Of a stretch of DNA of 64,000 nt, positions 10,697 through 18,843 are shown piece by piece; position 1 is the first letter of the stretch, and each line of letters starts with the position of its first letter. The translations under genes were made by a program, and so were the position numbers. Origin of the DNA: Nocardioides sp. S5 (lineage in GTDB: Bacteria > Actinomycetota > Actinomycetes > Propionibacteriales > Nocardioidaceae). The notes beneath the pieces were generated by a model that did no database searches, was not told where the DNA came from, and worked only from the letters and a program-made list of their open reading frames with translations. The stretch is taken from assembly GCF_017310035.1 (NCBI RefSeq), contig NZ_CP022296.1, positions 186,001-250,000 of the forward strand, in the 5' to 3' direction.

Positions 10697-11458
10697 TTAG
10701 CAGCGGCCCGCAACCAAGCGGGTCAAAATCCCCGCCGCATCGCGCAGGGCGGGGCCGAGCCGGCCGGGGTGTACGTCGTTGGCGGCACCCGCGATCGAGA
10801 GCGCAGCTACGACCCGCTGGTCGGCGTCGAAGACCGGGACAGCGATGCATGCGACTCCCTCGGTGGATTCTCCGTTCTCGTAGGCGAGACCGACTCGCCG
10901 GATCTTTGCGAGGTCGGTGCGCAGCTCGTTGGCGTTCGTGACGGTGCGTGACGTCAGCCGGGGCAGGCCTTCGTCGATGACTCTGACAACGGTCTCCTCC
11001 GAGGAGAAGGCGAGGAGTGCCTTTCCAAGTCCGGTGCAGTGCGCTGGTCCGCGACCGCCGACCTTGGATGCGAGCGGGATCGATCGGGGGCCGGCGATCT
11101 TCTCGATGATGAGCGTCGAGGTGCCTTCTAGGACCGCGAGGTGCACTGTGCCGTGCGTCCAGTGGTAGAGGTCGCTCATGATCGGCAAGGCGAGTTCGCG
11201 CAGTTGCCTATGGCCTTGGGCTCGCAAGCCCAGTTCGAACATGCGTGGCCCCAGGCGGTAGCCGTTGGCGGTGTGCTCGAGGGCGCCTAACCCGACTAAG
11301 GCACGTGCGATGCGGAGACCGGTAGGTCGCGGGACCCCGGCGCGTGCCGAGAGTTCCGAGAGCGTCAGGTCGCGGTCATCAGCCGCGACGCTGCTGAGGA
11401 TCTGAAAGGCCCGATCCACGGTTCTGAGTGTCGTTACTTCGGGTTGAGTGGTGGTCAT
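10697..11458 (-). CDS. IclR-family transcriptional regulator
   Basis: 253 aa from ATG 11458, with GAGG close upstream; the frame is open 56 codons further upstream, but that stretch lies in the shared promoter region and looks non-coding. The N-terminal winged HTH covers residues about 12-70 (TVDRAFQILSSVA, LSELSARAGVPRPTGLRIAR). The C-terminal IclR effector domain includes GRGPAHCTGLGKALLAF and EGVACIAVPVFDADQRVVAA. Members bind aromatic or intermediate metabolites. It is transcribed divergently from carAa across 160 bp, the classic arrangement for a local regulator, so it is the best candidate controller of the car operon. Effector and sign of regulation cannot be read from sequence. Confidence 0.9.
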   Translation of the reverse strand: MTTTQPEVTTLRTVDRAFQILSSVAADDRDLTLSELSARAGVPRPTGLRIARALVGLGALEHTANGYRLGPRMFELGLRAQGHRQLRELALPIMSDLYHWTHGTVHLAVLEGTSTLIIEKIAGPRSIPLASKVGGRGPAHCTGLGKALLAFSSEETVVRVIDEGLPRLTSRTVTNANELRTDLAKIRRVGLAYENGESTEGVACIAVPVFDADQRVVAALSIAGAANDVHPGRLGPALRDAAGILTRLVAGRC

Positions 11459-11618
11459 CACCTCACTGTGGTGCCTGTCACTCCGGGAGCCATCAGCAGA
11501 ACTACTGATTCGCCCCCCTGATTTCGCACCGTGGAACTCCGCGTTGTCCGGACGGTCTGGCGTCTGTTGACTCCCGGCTACCCGATCGTTCGACCCCGAA
11601 CCCAGAAGGACGTCCCCG
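11459..11618. promoter_or_regulatory. Divergent iclR-carAa promoter/operator region
   Basis: 160 bp between the IclR and carAa start codons. It holds two near-identical blocks CTGATTCGC and CTGATTTCGC (about 11505-11528), an 8-bp palindrome GTCCGGAC (11546-11553) and a -35-like TTGACT at 11567-11572 in the carAa direction without a good -10. AGAAGGA at 11604-11610 is the carAa ribosome site. The repeated blocks are the likeliest regulator targets, but this is a guess from position. Confidence 0.45.
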
Positions 11619-12791
11619 ATGACCACCTTTGATCAAGTGTCAGACACAGCAAGTGAGCAGTCCACGAGCGGCGCAGCGACCAAGTGGCCCCGATACCTGG
11701 ACGCGACGCTCGGTTTCGACAACCACTGGCACCCGGCCGCGTTCGGCCACGAGCTCGGCGAAGGCGAGTTCCTCTCGGTCACGCTGCTCGGGGACAAGGT
11801 GCTGCTGACGCGAGCAAACGGTGTCGTCAAGGCGATCGCTGACAGCTGTGCGCACCGGGGCGTCCCGTTCTCCAAGGACCCCCTGTGCTTCAAGGCCGGC
11901 ACGGTCTCGTGCTGGTACCACGGCTGGACCTATGACCTCGAAGACGGCCAGCTGGTCGACGTGCTCACCTCCCCCGGTTCACCCGTCATCGGTCAGATCT
12001 CGATCAAGGTTTACCCGGTTCAGGAGGCAAAGGGCCTCATCTTCGTATTCGTGGGCACCGAGGAGGCTCACGCACTCAGCGAGGACCTTCCCCCGGGCTT
12101 CCTCGACGAGGACACCCACAGCCTCGGTATCCGCCGGACGGTTCAGTCCAACTGGCGTCTCGGGGTCGAGAATGGGTTCGATACCACCCACATTTTCCTG
12201 CACCGCAACTCGGCCCTGATCGAGTCCAACCGGCTGGCGCTGCCCTACGGCTTCGTGCCCGCCGACCGCGACGCCATGCAGGTCTTCGACGACGGTTGGC
12301 CCAAGGGCGTCCTCGACCGGCTCGCGGACAACTACATGCCGGTCTTCGAAGCAAAGTTCGACGGCGAGACTGTGTTCGCTGCCAACCTCACCGGCGAAGA
12401 GAAGAAGGTCGCCGCTCAGATCAGCGTGTGGGTTCCGGGCGTTCTGAAGGTCGACCCGTTCCCGGACCCGACGCTCATCCAGTACGAGTTCTACGTCCCG
12501 ATCACCGAGACTCAGCACGAGTACTTCCAGGTCCTCCAGCGGAAGATCTCCAGCCCCGGAGATGCAGAGGCGTTCGCGGTTGAGTTTGAGGAGACCTGGG
12601 TCCCCGACGCCCTGCACGCGTTCAACGACGACGATGTTTGGGCGCGCGAGGCTCAGCAGAACTTCTACGGCGAGCGCGACGGGTGGAACAACGAGCAGCT
12701 GTTCCCGCCGGACCTCTGCATCGTGAAGTGGCGGATGGTTGCCTCTGACCGCGCACGCGGGGTGCGGTCGGCCCGAGGAGCAAAAGCGTGA
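11619..12791 (+). CDS. carAa: Carbazole 1,9a-dioxygenase terminal oxygenase (Rieske)
   Basis: 390 aa. Catalyses angular dioxygenation of carbazole at C1 and C9a to an unstable hemiaminal that opens to 2'-aminobiphenyl-2,3-diol. The Rieske [2Fe-2S] motif C77-x-H79...C98-x2-H101 lies in SCAHRG and CWYHGW. The mononuclear iron site has D188, H191 and H195 in ENGFDTTHIFLHRN plus an Asp of the FNDDDVWAREA block near 337-339. The gene layout, ferredoxin type and reductase type match the class IIB carbazole dioxygenase known from Nocardioides; such terminal oxygenases are homotrimers without a beta subunit. AGAAGGA precedes the ATG. Its stop overlaps the carC GTG, so translation is coupled. Dibenzofuran or dioxin could also be substrates. 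Confidence 0.9.
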   Translation: MTTFDQVSDTASEQSTSGAATKWPRYLDATLGFDNHWHPAAFGHELGEGEFLSVTLLGDKVLLTRANGVVKAIADSCAHRGVPFSKDPLCFKAGTVSCWYHGWTYDLEDGQLVDVLTSPGSPVIGQISIKVYPVQEAKGLIFVFVGTEEAHALSEDLPPGFLDEDTHSLGIRRTVQSNWRLGVENGFDTTHIFLHRNSALIESNRLALPYGFVPADRDAMQVFDDGWPKGVLDRLADNYMPVFEAKFDGETVFAANLTGEEKKVAAQISVWVPGVLKVDPFPDPTLIQYEFYVPITETQHEYFQVLQRKISSPGDAEAFAVEFEETWVPDALHAFNDDDVWAREAQQNFYGERDGWNNEQLFPPDLCIVKWRMVASDRARGVRSARGAKA

Positions 12792-13627
12792 ACCACGTCC
12801 TCGACCCAGGGGTTGAGCGCATCGTTGACGCCGGCGGCGTCAAGACCCGCTACTGGGAGGCCGGATCCGGGGAACCGCTCATCCTGATCCACGGCGGCGG
12901 GGCCGGCGCGGACGCCAGGGGCAACTGGTTCCGCTCGGCGCCCCTCCTCTCCCCCCACTTCCGGGTCATCGCCTACGACATGGTCGGCTTCGGTCAATCC
13001 GTGCCCGACGACAGCAACTTCGCCTTCACCCAGCCCGCACGGATCGAGCACCTGTCGAACTTCCTCGACGCCATCGGGCTCAAGCAGGCGTCATTCGTCG
13101 GCAACTCCATGGGCGGCGCGACCGCCCTGGGGCTCGCCATGCGAGACCCTTCCCGGATCACGACCCTGACCCTGATGGGAAGTGCCGGCCTGACCCGAGA
13201 GTTCTCGGCCGAGCTGTCCACCATGCTGGACTACACCGAACCCAGCGTCGACGGCATGCGTCGCATCGTCTCAGCACTGACGCACCCTCGGTTCCAGCCC
13301 AGCGAGCAACTGATCCAGTACCGGTATCAGCTGACCAACGACCGCCGCATCATGGACGCCTACCGCGCCACCATGACTTGGATCCGTGAGCAGCGTGGCC
13401 TGTTCTATCCCGAGGACGACATCGCCCGCGTCAAGTCCAAGACGCTCGTGATCTGCGGTCGTGAGGACCAGGTAGTGCCCCTTGACCTGTCGGTGCGGTT
13501 CCACCAGCTCCTCGAGAACTCGCGCCTGTATTCAATCCCGCAGTGTGGCCACTGGGCGATGCTCGAGCACCCAGAAGAGCTTGCAACTGCGGTCACTGAC
13601 TTCATCAAAAAGGAGGAGACTCGATGA
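12788..13627 (+). CDS. carC: Meta-cleavage product hydrolase (alpha/beta hydrolase)
   Basis: 279 aa from GTG 12788, overlapping the carAa stop by 4 nt. Alpha/beta hydrolase of the BphD/HsaD group. It hydrolyses the C-C bond of the ring-cleavage product (2-hydroxy-6-oxo-6-(2'-aminophenyl)hexa-2,4-dienoate) to anthranilate and 2-hydroxypenta-2,4-dienoate. The oxyanion motif HGGGAGA is at residues 35-41, the nucleophile S107 in GNSMGG, the acid D227 in GREDQVVP and the base H255 in CGHWAMLEHP. In carBaBb-type clusters the hydrolase often follows the dioxygenase genes; here it lies between carAa and carBa, as in the Nocardioides arrangement carAaCBaBbAcAd. Confidence 0.9.
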   Translation: MNHVLDPGVERIVDAGGVKTRYWEAGSGEPLILIHGGGAGADARGNWFRSAPLLSPHFRVIAYDMVGFGQSVPDDSNFAFTQPARIEHLSNFLDAIGLKQASFVGNSMGGATALGLAMRDPSRITTLTLMGSAGLTREFSAELSTMLDYTEPSVDGMRRIVSALTHPRFQPSEQLIQYRYQLTNDRRIMDAYRATMTWIREQRGLFYPEDDIARVKSKTLVICGREDQVVPLDLSVRFHQLLENSRLYSIPQCGHWAMLEHPEELATAVTDFIKKEETR

Positions 13628-13899
13628 GTGTTCCTGAGTTGAACCGCATGTTCGAAGACGGCTTGACGCGAGAGGCTGCGTGGGACGCGGTCGCGCAGTT
13701 GGATCCAGATTATCTGGCTGAGTACGACCTCGACCCCAGCGACATCGCGGCGCTGCAAGCACCCGACCCGGGCAGCCTTGCCGCTCTCGGCGTGCACCCG
13801 ATGCTCGCCATGTGGGGTTCGTTCATGCGAAACCCCGGGTTCGCGGCCGGGATGAGTGCCAGCGAATACTTCGATGACCAGCGAAAGGACGCCGTCTGA
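13624..13899 (+). CDS. carBa: 2'-aminobiphenyl-2,3-diol 1,2-dioxygenase, small (alpha) subunit
   Basis: 91 aa, the usual size for LigA-like small subunits of class III extradiol dioxygenases. Mostly helical (NRMFEDGLTREAAW, LTREAAWDAVAQLDPDY), with no metal ligands of its own. It caps the active site of the LigB-type subunit encoded immediately downstream. It overlaps carC by 4 nt (ATGA), preceded by AAGGAGGAG, a strong ribosome site inside the carC tail. Its stop overlaps the carBb ATG by one base. Assignment rests mainly on size, position and weak family resemblance. Confidence 0.82.
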   Translation: MSVPELNRMFEDGLTREAAWDAVAQLDPDYLAEYDLDPSDIAALQAPDPGSLAALGVHPMLAMWGSFMRNPGFAAGMSASEYFDDQRKDAV

Positions 13900-14714
13900 T
13901 GGGCGCAATTGTCGGCGGATACGCCACCTCCCACACCATGTTCCCGAGTGTCGGCGTGGAGTCTCAAGCGGCCACGGTCGTAGCAGGCTTCGAGGAGATT
14001 GGGAGCCGCATCCGCGAAGCGGGGGCCGACGTCGTGCTCCTCGTTTCCTCTGAGCACGGCCCCACGCTGCCTCCCTCAGGTCCGCAGCCGGCGTTCGTCG
14101 TCGGCACGGGCGAGTCGATTCGGACGTTCGGCGAGATGGGGGTCCCGAAGACCTCCTTCTCGGGTCACCCCGACTTTGCCCGCGGATTCGTCCGGCACGC
14201 ATCGACGGCCGGCTTCGACCTGGCAACGGTCGAGAGGTTCCAGGCCGACCACGGCACCGCCATCCCGGTCCTGAAGATGTTCCCAGACCTCGACATTCCC
14301 ATCGTGCCGATGATTGTGAACTCGCTGGTCGAAGAGGCCACTGCGACCGCCGCGCGTTGCCACCAGCTCGGCAAGGTCCTCGCTGACTACGCCGCTAGCC
14401 GCCCGGAGCGCGTCGCCGTCGTCGGGTGCGGAGGGCTGTCGCACTGGCCCGGCACGCCCGACATGGGCCGCATCAACGAAGAGTTCGACCGTGACTTCCT
14501 GACGCTGCTCGAGAACGGCGGCGGCGGCGAGGCGGCTACCTGGAGCACCGACTACATCCGCGAGCACGCCGGCAACGGTGGTCTCGAGATCCGTAACTGG
14601 ATCCTGGTCTCCGGAGCCGTCGGTGACCGCCCTGGGCGTTCCCTGTACTACGAGCCGATTCCGCAGTGGGTGACCGGCATGGGTGCCTTCGAGTTCGACG
14701 TCGCGGCTGTCTGA
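13899..14714 (+). CDS. carBb: 2'-aminobiphenyl-2,3-diol 1,2-dioxygenase, catalytic (beta) subunit
   Basis: 271 aa LigB-fold class III extradiol dioxygenase. Opens the dihydroxylated ring of 2'-aminobiphenyl-2,3-diol by meta cleavage using non-haem Fe(II). Probable iron ligands are H12 (GGYATSHTMFP), H53 (VSSEHGPT) and E230 (GLEIRNW). H182 in GGLSHWPGTP is the conserved catalytic base, and H118 (ADHGT) is also conserved in the family. Works as an alpha2beta2 complex with the preceding small subunit. TGATG overlaps join it to carBa upstream and carAc downstream. Confidence 0.9.
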   Translation: MGAIVGGYATSHTMFPSVGVESQAATVVAGFEEIGSRIREAGADVVLLVSSEHGPTLPPSGPQPAFVVGTGESIRTFGEMGVPKTSFSGHPDFARGFVRHASTAGFDLATVERFQADHGTAIPVLKMFPDLDIPIVPMIVNSLVEEATATAARCHQLGKVLADYAASRPERVAVVGCGGLSHWPGTPDMGRINEEFDRDFLTLLENGGGGEAATWSTDYIREHAGNGGLEIRNWILVSGAVGDRPGRSLYYEPIPQWVTGMGAFEFDVAAV

Positions 14715-15061
14715 TGGGCCCGCAGTCGGCCGCCCCCCCCACGAGGTCTCGGGTCGCCAATCTCGACGAACTCAAGCCGGACATCCCGAAGGTCTTCGAG
14801 GTCGAAGGCGAGGAAGTCATGGTGGTGCGCTCAGGCGAGCGTGTCTACGCCATCGCCAACCTCTGCAGCCACGCTGAGGCCTACCTCGACATGGGGATCT
14901 TTCACGCCGACAGCCTTGAGATCGAATGCCCCTTGCACGTAGGCCGCTTCGACGTCCGAACAGGAGCTGCGACCGTCGCACCGTGCGTCGTCCCGGTCCG
15001 CGCTTACGACGTCGTAGTCGACGGGTCCGAGGTTCTTCTGGCACCGATGGACGCCGACTGA
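14714..15061 (+). CDS. carAc: Rieske-type ferredoxin of carbazole dioxygenase
   Basis: 115 aa from ATG 14714, which overlaps the carBb stop; the frame is open further upstream inside carBb, but that ATG (14666) is not used. The Rieske motif C51-x-H53...C72-x2-H75 lies in LCSHAEA and ECPLHVGRFD. It shuttles electrons from CarAd to CarAa. A Rieske rather than putidaredoxin-type ferredoxin, together with a GR-type reductase, makes this a class IIB system. The stop overlaps the carAd start by one base. Confidence 0.92.
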   Translation: MGPQSAAPPTRSRVANLDELKPDIPKVFEVEGEEVMVVRSGERVYAIANLCSHAEAYLDMGIFHADSLEIECPLHVGRFDVRTGAATVAPCVVPVRAYDVVVDGSEVLLAPMDAD

Positions 15062-16242
15062 TGACGCGCCAGTACACGCACCTCGTGATCGGCGGCGGCG
15101 TAGCGGGCGGCCGCGCCGTCGAGGCGTTGTCAAAGCGTGCCGACTCGGTAGCGCTCATCAGCGCTGAGCAATGGCGGCCTTACTCCCGCCCGCCCCTGTC
15201 CAAGGAAGCACTCGTCGACGGCAGGTCGATCGGGAGCCTGTGCCTTCGCGACCCGAGTTGGTATGAGGCGCAAGGCGCCGAGCTGTGGCTGGGTGACCGT
15301 GTAGTGGCGCTCGATCCCCATGAGCCAGTCGTTGAACTTGCTTCGGGCTCCGTAATCAGTTTCGACCACCTACTCCTTGCACCGGGCGTCGAACCTATCC
15401 GGCTCAACGTCCCGGGTGGCGACCTCGCCGGGGTCCACTACCTGCGCACCTATGACGACGCGATCCAGCTTCGCCATGCCGTAGAGGTAAGGGACCGTCA
15501 GTGCCGCGTGGTCATCGTGGGCGGTGGATTCATCGGATCTGAGATCGCCGCATCGCTGGCCAAGATGAACGTCCAGGTGACGATCGTCGAAGCAATGACG
15601 CAGCTGATGGGACAGGCTCTCGGCGACGAAGTGGGCTCGCTTCTCACCGAGCGTCACCGCGAGGCCGGAGTCGACGTGCTCCTGGACGCCCGAGTCGACA
15701 GCGTGCTGGGTGGAGCATCAGTTGAAGGCGTCCGCCTCGCTGACGGCACCGACATCGCTTGCGAGCTCGTTGTCGTCGGGATCGGCGCACGGCCCCAACT
15801 GGACTGGCTCGCGGGCTCCGGTGTGGACATCGACGGCGGGATCGTTGTCGACCAATACTGCCGCACTTCGCGCAGCAACGTCTACGCCGCCGGGGACGCA
15901 GCATTCATGTACTCGCCGCGACTAGGCCGCCACCGCAGGCTCGAACACGAAGCCAACGCCCAGTCTCAAGGCGTTGTCGCAGCCCGCAACATGCTCGGCG
16001 GTAGTGCCGTACACGACCCCATCGAATACTGCTGGTCGACGCAACACGACCTGGATATCTGGACGCTCGGCCACACCAGCCGCGGCAGCGAAGTTTCGCT
16101 TGAGGTCGAGGCCGACGGCCGACAGGCGCTTGCGTTCTATCGCGACAGCGGTCGGATTGTCGGGGTGGCAGGCATCAACCGGCCCGACGACCTCACTAGG
16201 GCGAGAGAACTCCTGACATCGCTTACGGCAGCGATTGCCTGA
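15061..16242 (+). CDS. carAd: Ferredoxin reductase of carbazole dioxygenase (GR-type flavoprotein)
   Basis: 393 aa from ATG 15061, whose A is the last base of the carAc stop. FAD-dependent NADH:ferredoxin reductase of the BphA4/glutathione-reductase type. N-terminal FAD Rossmann motif HLVIGGGVAGGRAVEAL, central NADH motif VVIVGGGFIGSEIAASL near residue 145, C-terminal FAD motif NVYAAGDAAFM, then the reductase C domain. Supplies electrons to CarAc. Last gene of the operon; two strong hairpins lie downstream. Confidence 0.93.
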   Translation: MTRQYTHLVIGGGVAGGRAVEALSKRADSVALISAEQWRPYSRPPLSKEALVDGRSIGSLCLRDPSWYEAQGAELWLGDRVVALDPHEPVVELASGSVISFDHLLLAPGVEPIRLNVPGGDLAGVHYLRTYDDAIQLRHAVEVRDRQCRVVIVGGGFIGSEIAASLAKMNVQVTIVEAMTQLMGQALGDEVGSLLTERHREAGVDVLLDARVDSVLGGASVEGVRLADGTDIACELVVVGIGARPQLDWLAGSGVDIDGGIVVDQYCRTSRSNVYAAGDAAFMYSPRLGRHRRLEHEANAQSQGVVAARNMLGGSAVHDPIEYCWSTQHDLDIWTLGHTSRGSEVSLEVEADGRQALAFYRDSGRIVGVAGINRPDDLTRARELLTSLTAAIA

Positions 16243-16451
16243 AGGGCGTCGCTGCGCCAGCACCGCCACATGATCGGGTTACGGCGGGCCGGTATGGAGC
16301 GAGACTCCCCGAGAACGGCGGGCTTGTGCGGTCGTCCGGGGGCGTGGGCGGTAAGAAAGACCGGCGAAAGTTGTTCAGCGTTGCAATCGGTGCAACACAA
16401 GATCACGAGTCCCGGGCGCAGCATGTCCCCGTTGCGTCCCGGGCTCGACAC

Positions 16452-16482
16452 GGACGGGCCCGGTCGGGGGCCGGGCCCGTCC
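16452..16482 (+). terminator. Hairpin terminator downstream of carAd
   Basis: Perfect 12-bp stem GGACGGGCCCGG / CCGGGCCCGTCC with a 7-nt loop, followed by CCTGTTCC. It lies about 210 nt past the carAd stop. Confidence 0.6.
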
Positions 16483-16517
16483 CCTGTTCCTGGGCCCAGC
16501 GCGTTCCGTTCAGTCCA

Positions 16518-16545
16518 CGCCCCGATGCGCGAGTGCATCGGGGCG
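16518..16545 (+). terminator. Second hairpin, tandem with the first
   Basis: Perfect 11-bp stem CGCCCCGATGC / GCATCGGGGCG with a 6-nt loop, followed by TTGTC. Two strong hairpins 35 bp apart could insulate the car operon from the adjoining insertion sequences. Confidence 0.55.
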
Positions 16546-16609
16546 TTGTCGACGGGCGGCCAGGCGCTCGGTCCTGGCCGCCACAGGCCGGCTCGGGGTG
16601 CATGCGGTG

Positions 16610-16945
16610 TGTCGCGTGCCGGGTTCAGTGGAGGCTCTGAACTGACGCCTCGACGGTAGTCGGGGTGGTGGTGTGCTGGTAGTGGTTGTCCTCGTACTCG
16701 GCTGGTGGGATGAGCCCGATCTCGCCGTGCAGGCGGCGGTGGTTGAACCAGTCGATGTACTCAGCGACCGCGATCTCGAGGTCGTCGATGTTCTTCCAGG
16801 CTCCCTTGTTGCGGACCAGCTCGGCCTTGAACAGCGAGTTGAACGCCTCGGCCAGGGCGTTGTCGTAGCTGTCGCCGGTTGAGCCGACTGACGCGACGGC
16901 GCCTGCCTCGGCGAGTCGCTGGGTGTACCGCACGGCGAGGTATTG
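16610..16945 (-). mobile_element. IS3-family element remnant (copy C), one end only
   Basis: The outer end near 16610 (TGTCGCGTGCCGGGTTCAGTGGAGGCTC) aligns with the terminal repeat of IS3 copy A. The remnant stops at 16945, exactly where the second IS30 begins, at the same codon position as in copy A. The opposite half of the IS3 is missing on the far side of the IS30. Confidence 0.8.
16625..16945 (-). pseudogene. IS3 copy C OrfB transposase, 3' part
   Basis: C-terminal integrase-core fragment QYLAVRYTQRLAEAGAV, GDSYDNALAEAFNSLFKAE, WFNHRRLHGEIGLIPPAEYE. It is homologous to, but clearly diverged from, copy A (for example RNKGAWKNIDD here versus an insertion with RPKGGWKSVGD in copy A). So copies A and C are distinct IS3 elements that both carry an identical IS30 at the same motif. 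Confidence 0.88.
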
Positions 16946-18433
16946 GGCAGGTTCAGGGGGTCGTAGCAACACCAGCCTGTGACAGGGACTCTAGCTGGGC
17001 TTGGTAGACCTCAGCGGGGGTCCGCCAGTCGAGGCTCTTGCGTGGTCTGTCGTTGAGGGTGGCCACGACGGCCTGGAGCTCCTCGTGGCTCCAGCGCGAC
17101 AGGTCGGTGCCCTTGGGGAAGTACTGGCGCAGCAGCCCGTTGGTGTTCTCGTTGGTGGGTCGCTGCCACGGGGAGTGTGGCTCGCAGAAGTACACGTCGA
17201 TCCCGGCGTCGATCTTGAGCTGTGCGTGCTGGGCCAACTCGCCGCCCTGGTCCCAGGTCAGGGACTGACGCAGCAGCTTCGGTAGGACCCCGATCTGGGC
17301 GGTGATCGCGTCGCGGACAGCAACCGCACCATGCCCGGCCAGGGGTGGCCCGTTCTTCACGTACGGGGCGGCGCCGAAGCCCTCCATCCGGGGCAGGTGG
17401 AGCAGCATCGTGTACCTACTCGACCGCTCGACCAGTGTGCCGATCGCGGACTTCTCCAACCCGATGATCAGGTCACCTTCCCAGTGACCGGGCACGGCTC
17501 GGTCATCGGCCTCTGCGGGGCGTTGGCTGATCTTGACCTCATCGGTTACGAAGGTCCTGCCGCTGCGTCCGGTCCGCGCCCGTGGCTCACGCAGCGCCCG
17601 CCCGGTGCGCAGGCACGCGCTCAACTCGCGTTTGAGCGCGCCGCGGCCCTGGACGTAGAGCGACTGGTAGATCGTCTCGTGGCTGATCCTCATCGACTCA
17701 TCCTCGGGGAACTCGAGGTGTAGCCGGTGGCTGATCTGCTCCGGACTCCACGCGGTGCCCCAGCGCCGGTCCTGGCGACGTCCGTGGCGACGCCCGGCCC
17801 AGGGCACGTTCGGGCCCGCGATCGGGCGCCCCTGGGCGTCGGTGACATCGCCGGCGAGCTTGTGCTCGACGTACTCGCGCAGGCGTGGGTTCGCGACGAG
17901 CTTGGCGACTTTGGGTCGCTTCGCCACCTGCTGTGCCTTCCACTGCGCGACCCCGGCCCGGTAGACCCGCTGCCCGGCCCGGGTCGCTGTGTTGCGGCGT
18001 AGCTCTCGCGAGATCGTCGACGGGTCACGACCGATGCGTCGGGCGATCTCGCGGACCCCGATATCCTGGGCGTTGAGCAGCGCGATCTCCTCGCGTTCCT
18101 CGAAGCAGAGGTAGCGACCGGTGGGCTCGCACAGACTGATCGGTGGCATCCCGCCAGCGTGTCGGAACCACCGCGACGCGACCGGCATCGACACCCCAAC
18201 ATCAGCGCCTGCTGCCTCGCTGGTCAGGCCTTGGGCGATCAGACGCCAGAAAGCTCGCTGCACCGCACGCGAGGGCTCGGGGCGCCCCGGTGAACGCATC
18301 GCCGGACGCAGCGCCCGGTCCGCGGCCCACTGCCGCCGTCCACCCTGTGGCACCTCGATCGTGCTCGGCCTTCGCGGACTACCCATGACACACCTCCATC
18401 CTCGAGGTGTTGCGACAACCGACTGATTCCGCC
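16946..18433 (-). mobile_element. Complete IS30-family element, copy 2 (1488 bp)
   Basis: Identical to copy 1 and in the same orientation, 12,630 bp away. The left flank ends TATTG like copy 1, so the TTG target half is present at 16943-16945. The right flank (ATAGATACCC) is neither TTG nor IS3 sequence. The right junction is therefore not the original insertion junction: recombination or an adjacent deletion has replaced it. Confidence 0.95.
16953..18386 (-). CDS. IS30-family transposase, copy 2
   Basis: 477 aa, identical to the product of 4323-5756, with intact HTH and DDE residues. It is followed directly by the interrupted IS3 remnant. Together with copy 1 it brackets the LuxR, IclR and carAaCBaBbAcAd genes. 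Confidence 0.95.
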   Translation of the reverse strand: MGSPRRPSTIEVPQGGRRQWAADRALRPAMRSPGRPEPSRAVQRAFWRLIAQGLTSEAAGADVGVSMPVASRWFRHAGGMPPISLCEPTGRYLCFEEREEIALLNAQDIGVREIARRIGRDPSTISRELRRNTATRAGQRVYRAGVAQWKAQQVAKRPKVAKLVANPRLREYVEHKLAGDVTDAQGRPIAGPNVPWAGRRHGRRQDRRWGTAWSPEQISHRLHLEFPEDESMRISHETIYQSLYVQGRGALKRELSACLRTGRALREPRARTGRSGRTFVTDEVKISQRPAEADDRAVPGHWEGDLIIGLEKSAIGTLVERSSRYTMLLHLPRMEGFGAAPYVKNGPPLAGHGAVAVRDAITAQIGVLPKLLRQSLTWDQGGELAQHAQLKIDAGIDVYFCEPHSPWQRPTNENTNGLLRQYFPKGTDLSRWSHEELQAVVATLNDRPRKSLDWRTPAEVYQAQLESLSQAGVATTP

Positions 18434-18816
18434 ATAGATACCCGATCCGCTATGGGCTTCCTTGAGCGTAAAGGTGCACACTGCCGATGTTGGTATTAGC
18501 CCGGCGAGTCATCGTTGGCAACAGAGCGAACGCGGAGCGGGGGAACACCGCCGGTCAGGAGCAGTGCTCCGTGCATCGCGGCATCAGTTCCTGACAGTCA
18601 CACGCAGCTGGAATGACGCGCGTTCCTACTGGCTCTTGTGACCTTCGAACATTTGGTGCGCGAACTTCCTGGTCGCGCCGTGCGGCAGCCGTCTGGCAGC
18701 CGCGGCGAGGCGGTCCGCCTCATCCCTCGTCGACCGCATTGCCCCGCCCGACGCCGCACCCGGTCGAATAGGCGCCATGTCCGGGTGGTTCGCATCTAGA
18801 CTGGAGATCGATCGCG
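18434..18816. other. Intergenic region upstream of lacI-type gene
   Basis: About 380 bp with no frame of coding character. It begins at the non-canonical right junction of IS30 copy 2. Confidence 0.4.
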
Positions 18817-18826
18817 CAAACGTTTG
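18817..18826. promoter_or_regulatory. Probable LacI-family operator CAAACGTTTG
   Basis: Perfect 10-bp palindrome with a central CG, the typical LacI/GalR operator core, 18 bp before the start of the LacI-type gene and just upstream of its GGAGG ribosome site. It suggests autorepression. No other copy was noticed near the downstream genes. Confidence 0.65.
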
Positions 18827-18843
18827 ATCTGGAGGCGGCGTCG

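Larger units (their letters stand above)
16243..16609. other. Region downstream of carAd, no gene
   Basis: About 370 bp containing two GC-rich perfect hairpins (listed) and a short GTTGCA/TGCAAC dyad near 16380. No coding frame with matching codon use is seen. It separates the car operon from the IS3 remnant. Confidence 0.5.

Noticed and set aside
16370..16440. A tRNA-like fold in the carAd downstream region
   Set aside because: Short stems only; no acceptor stem, T-arm consensus or CCA.
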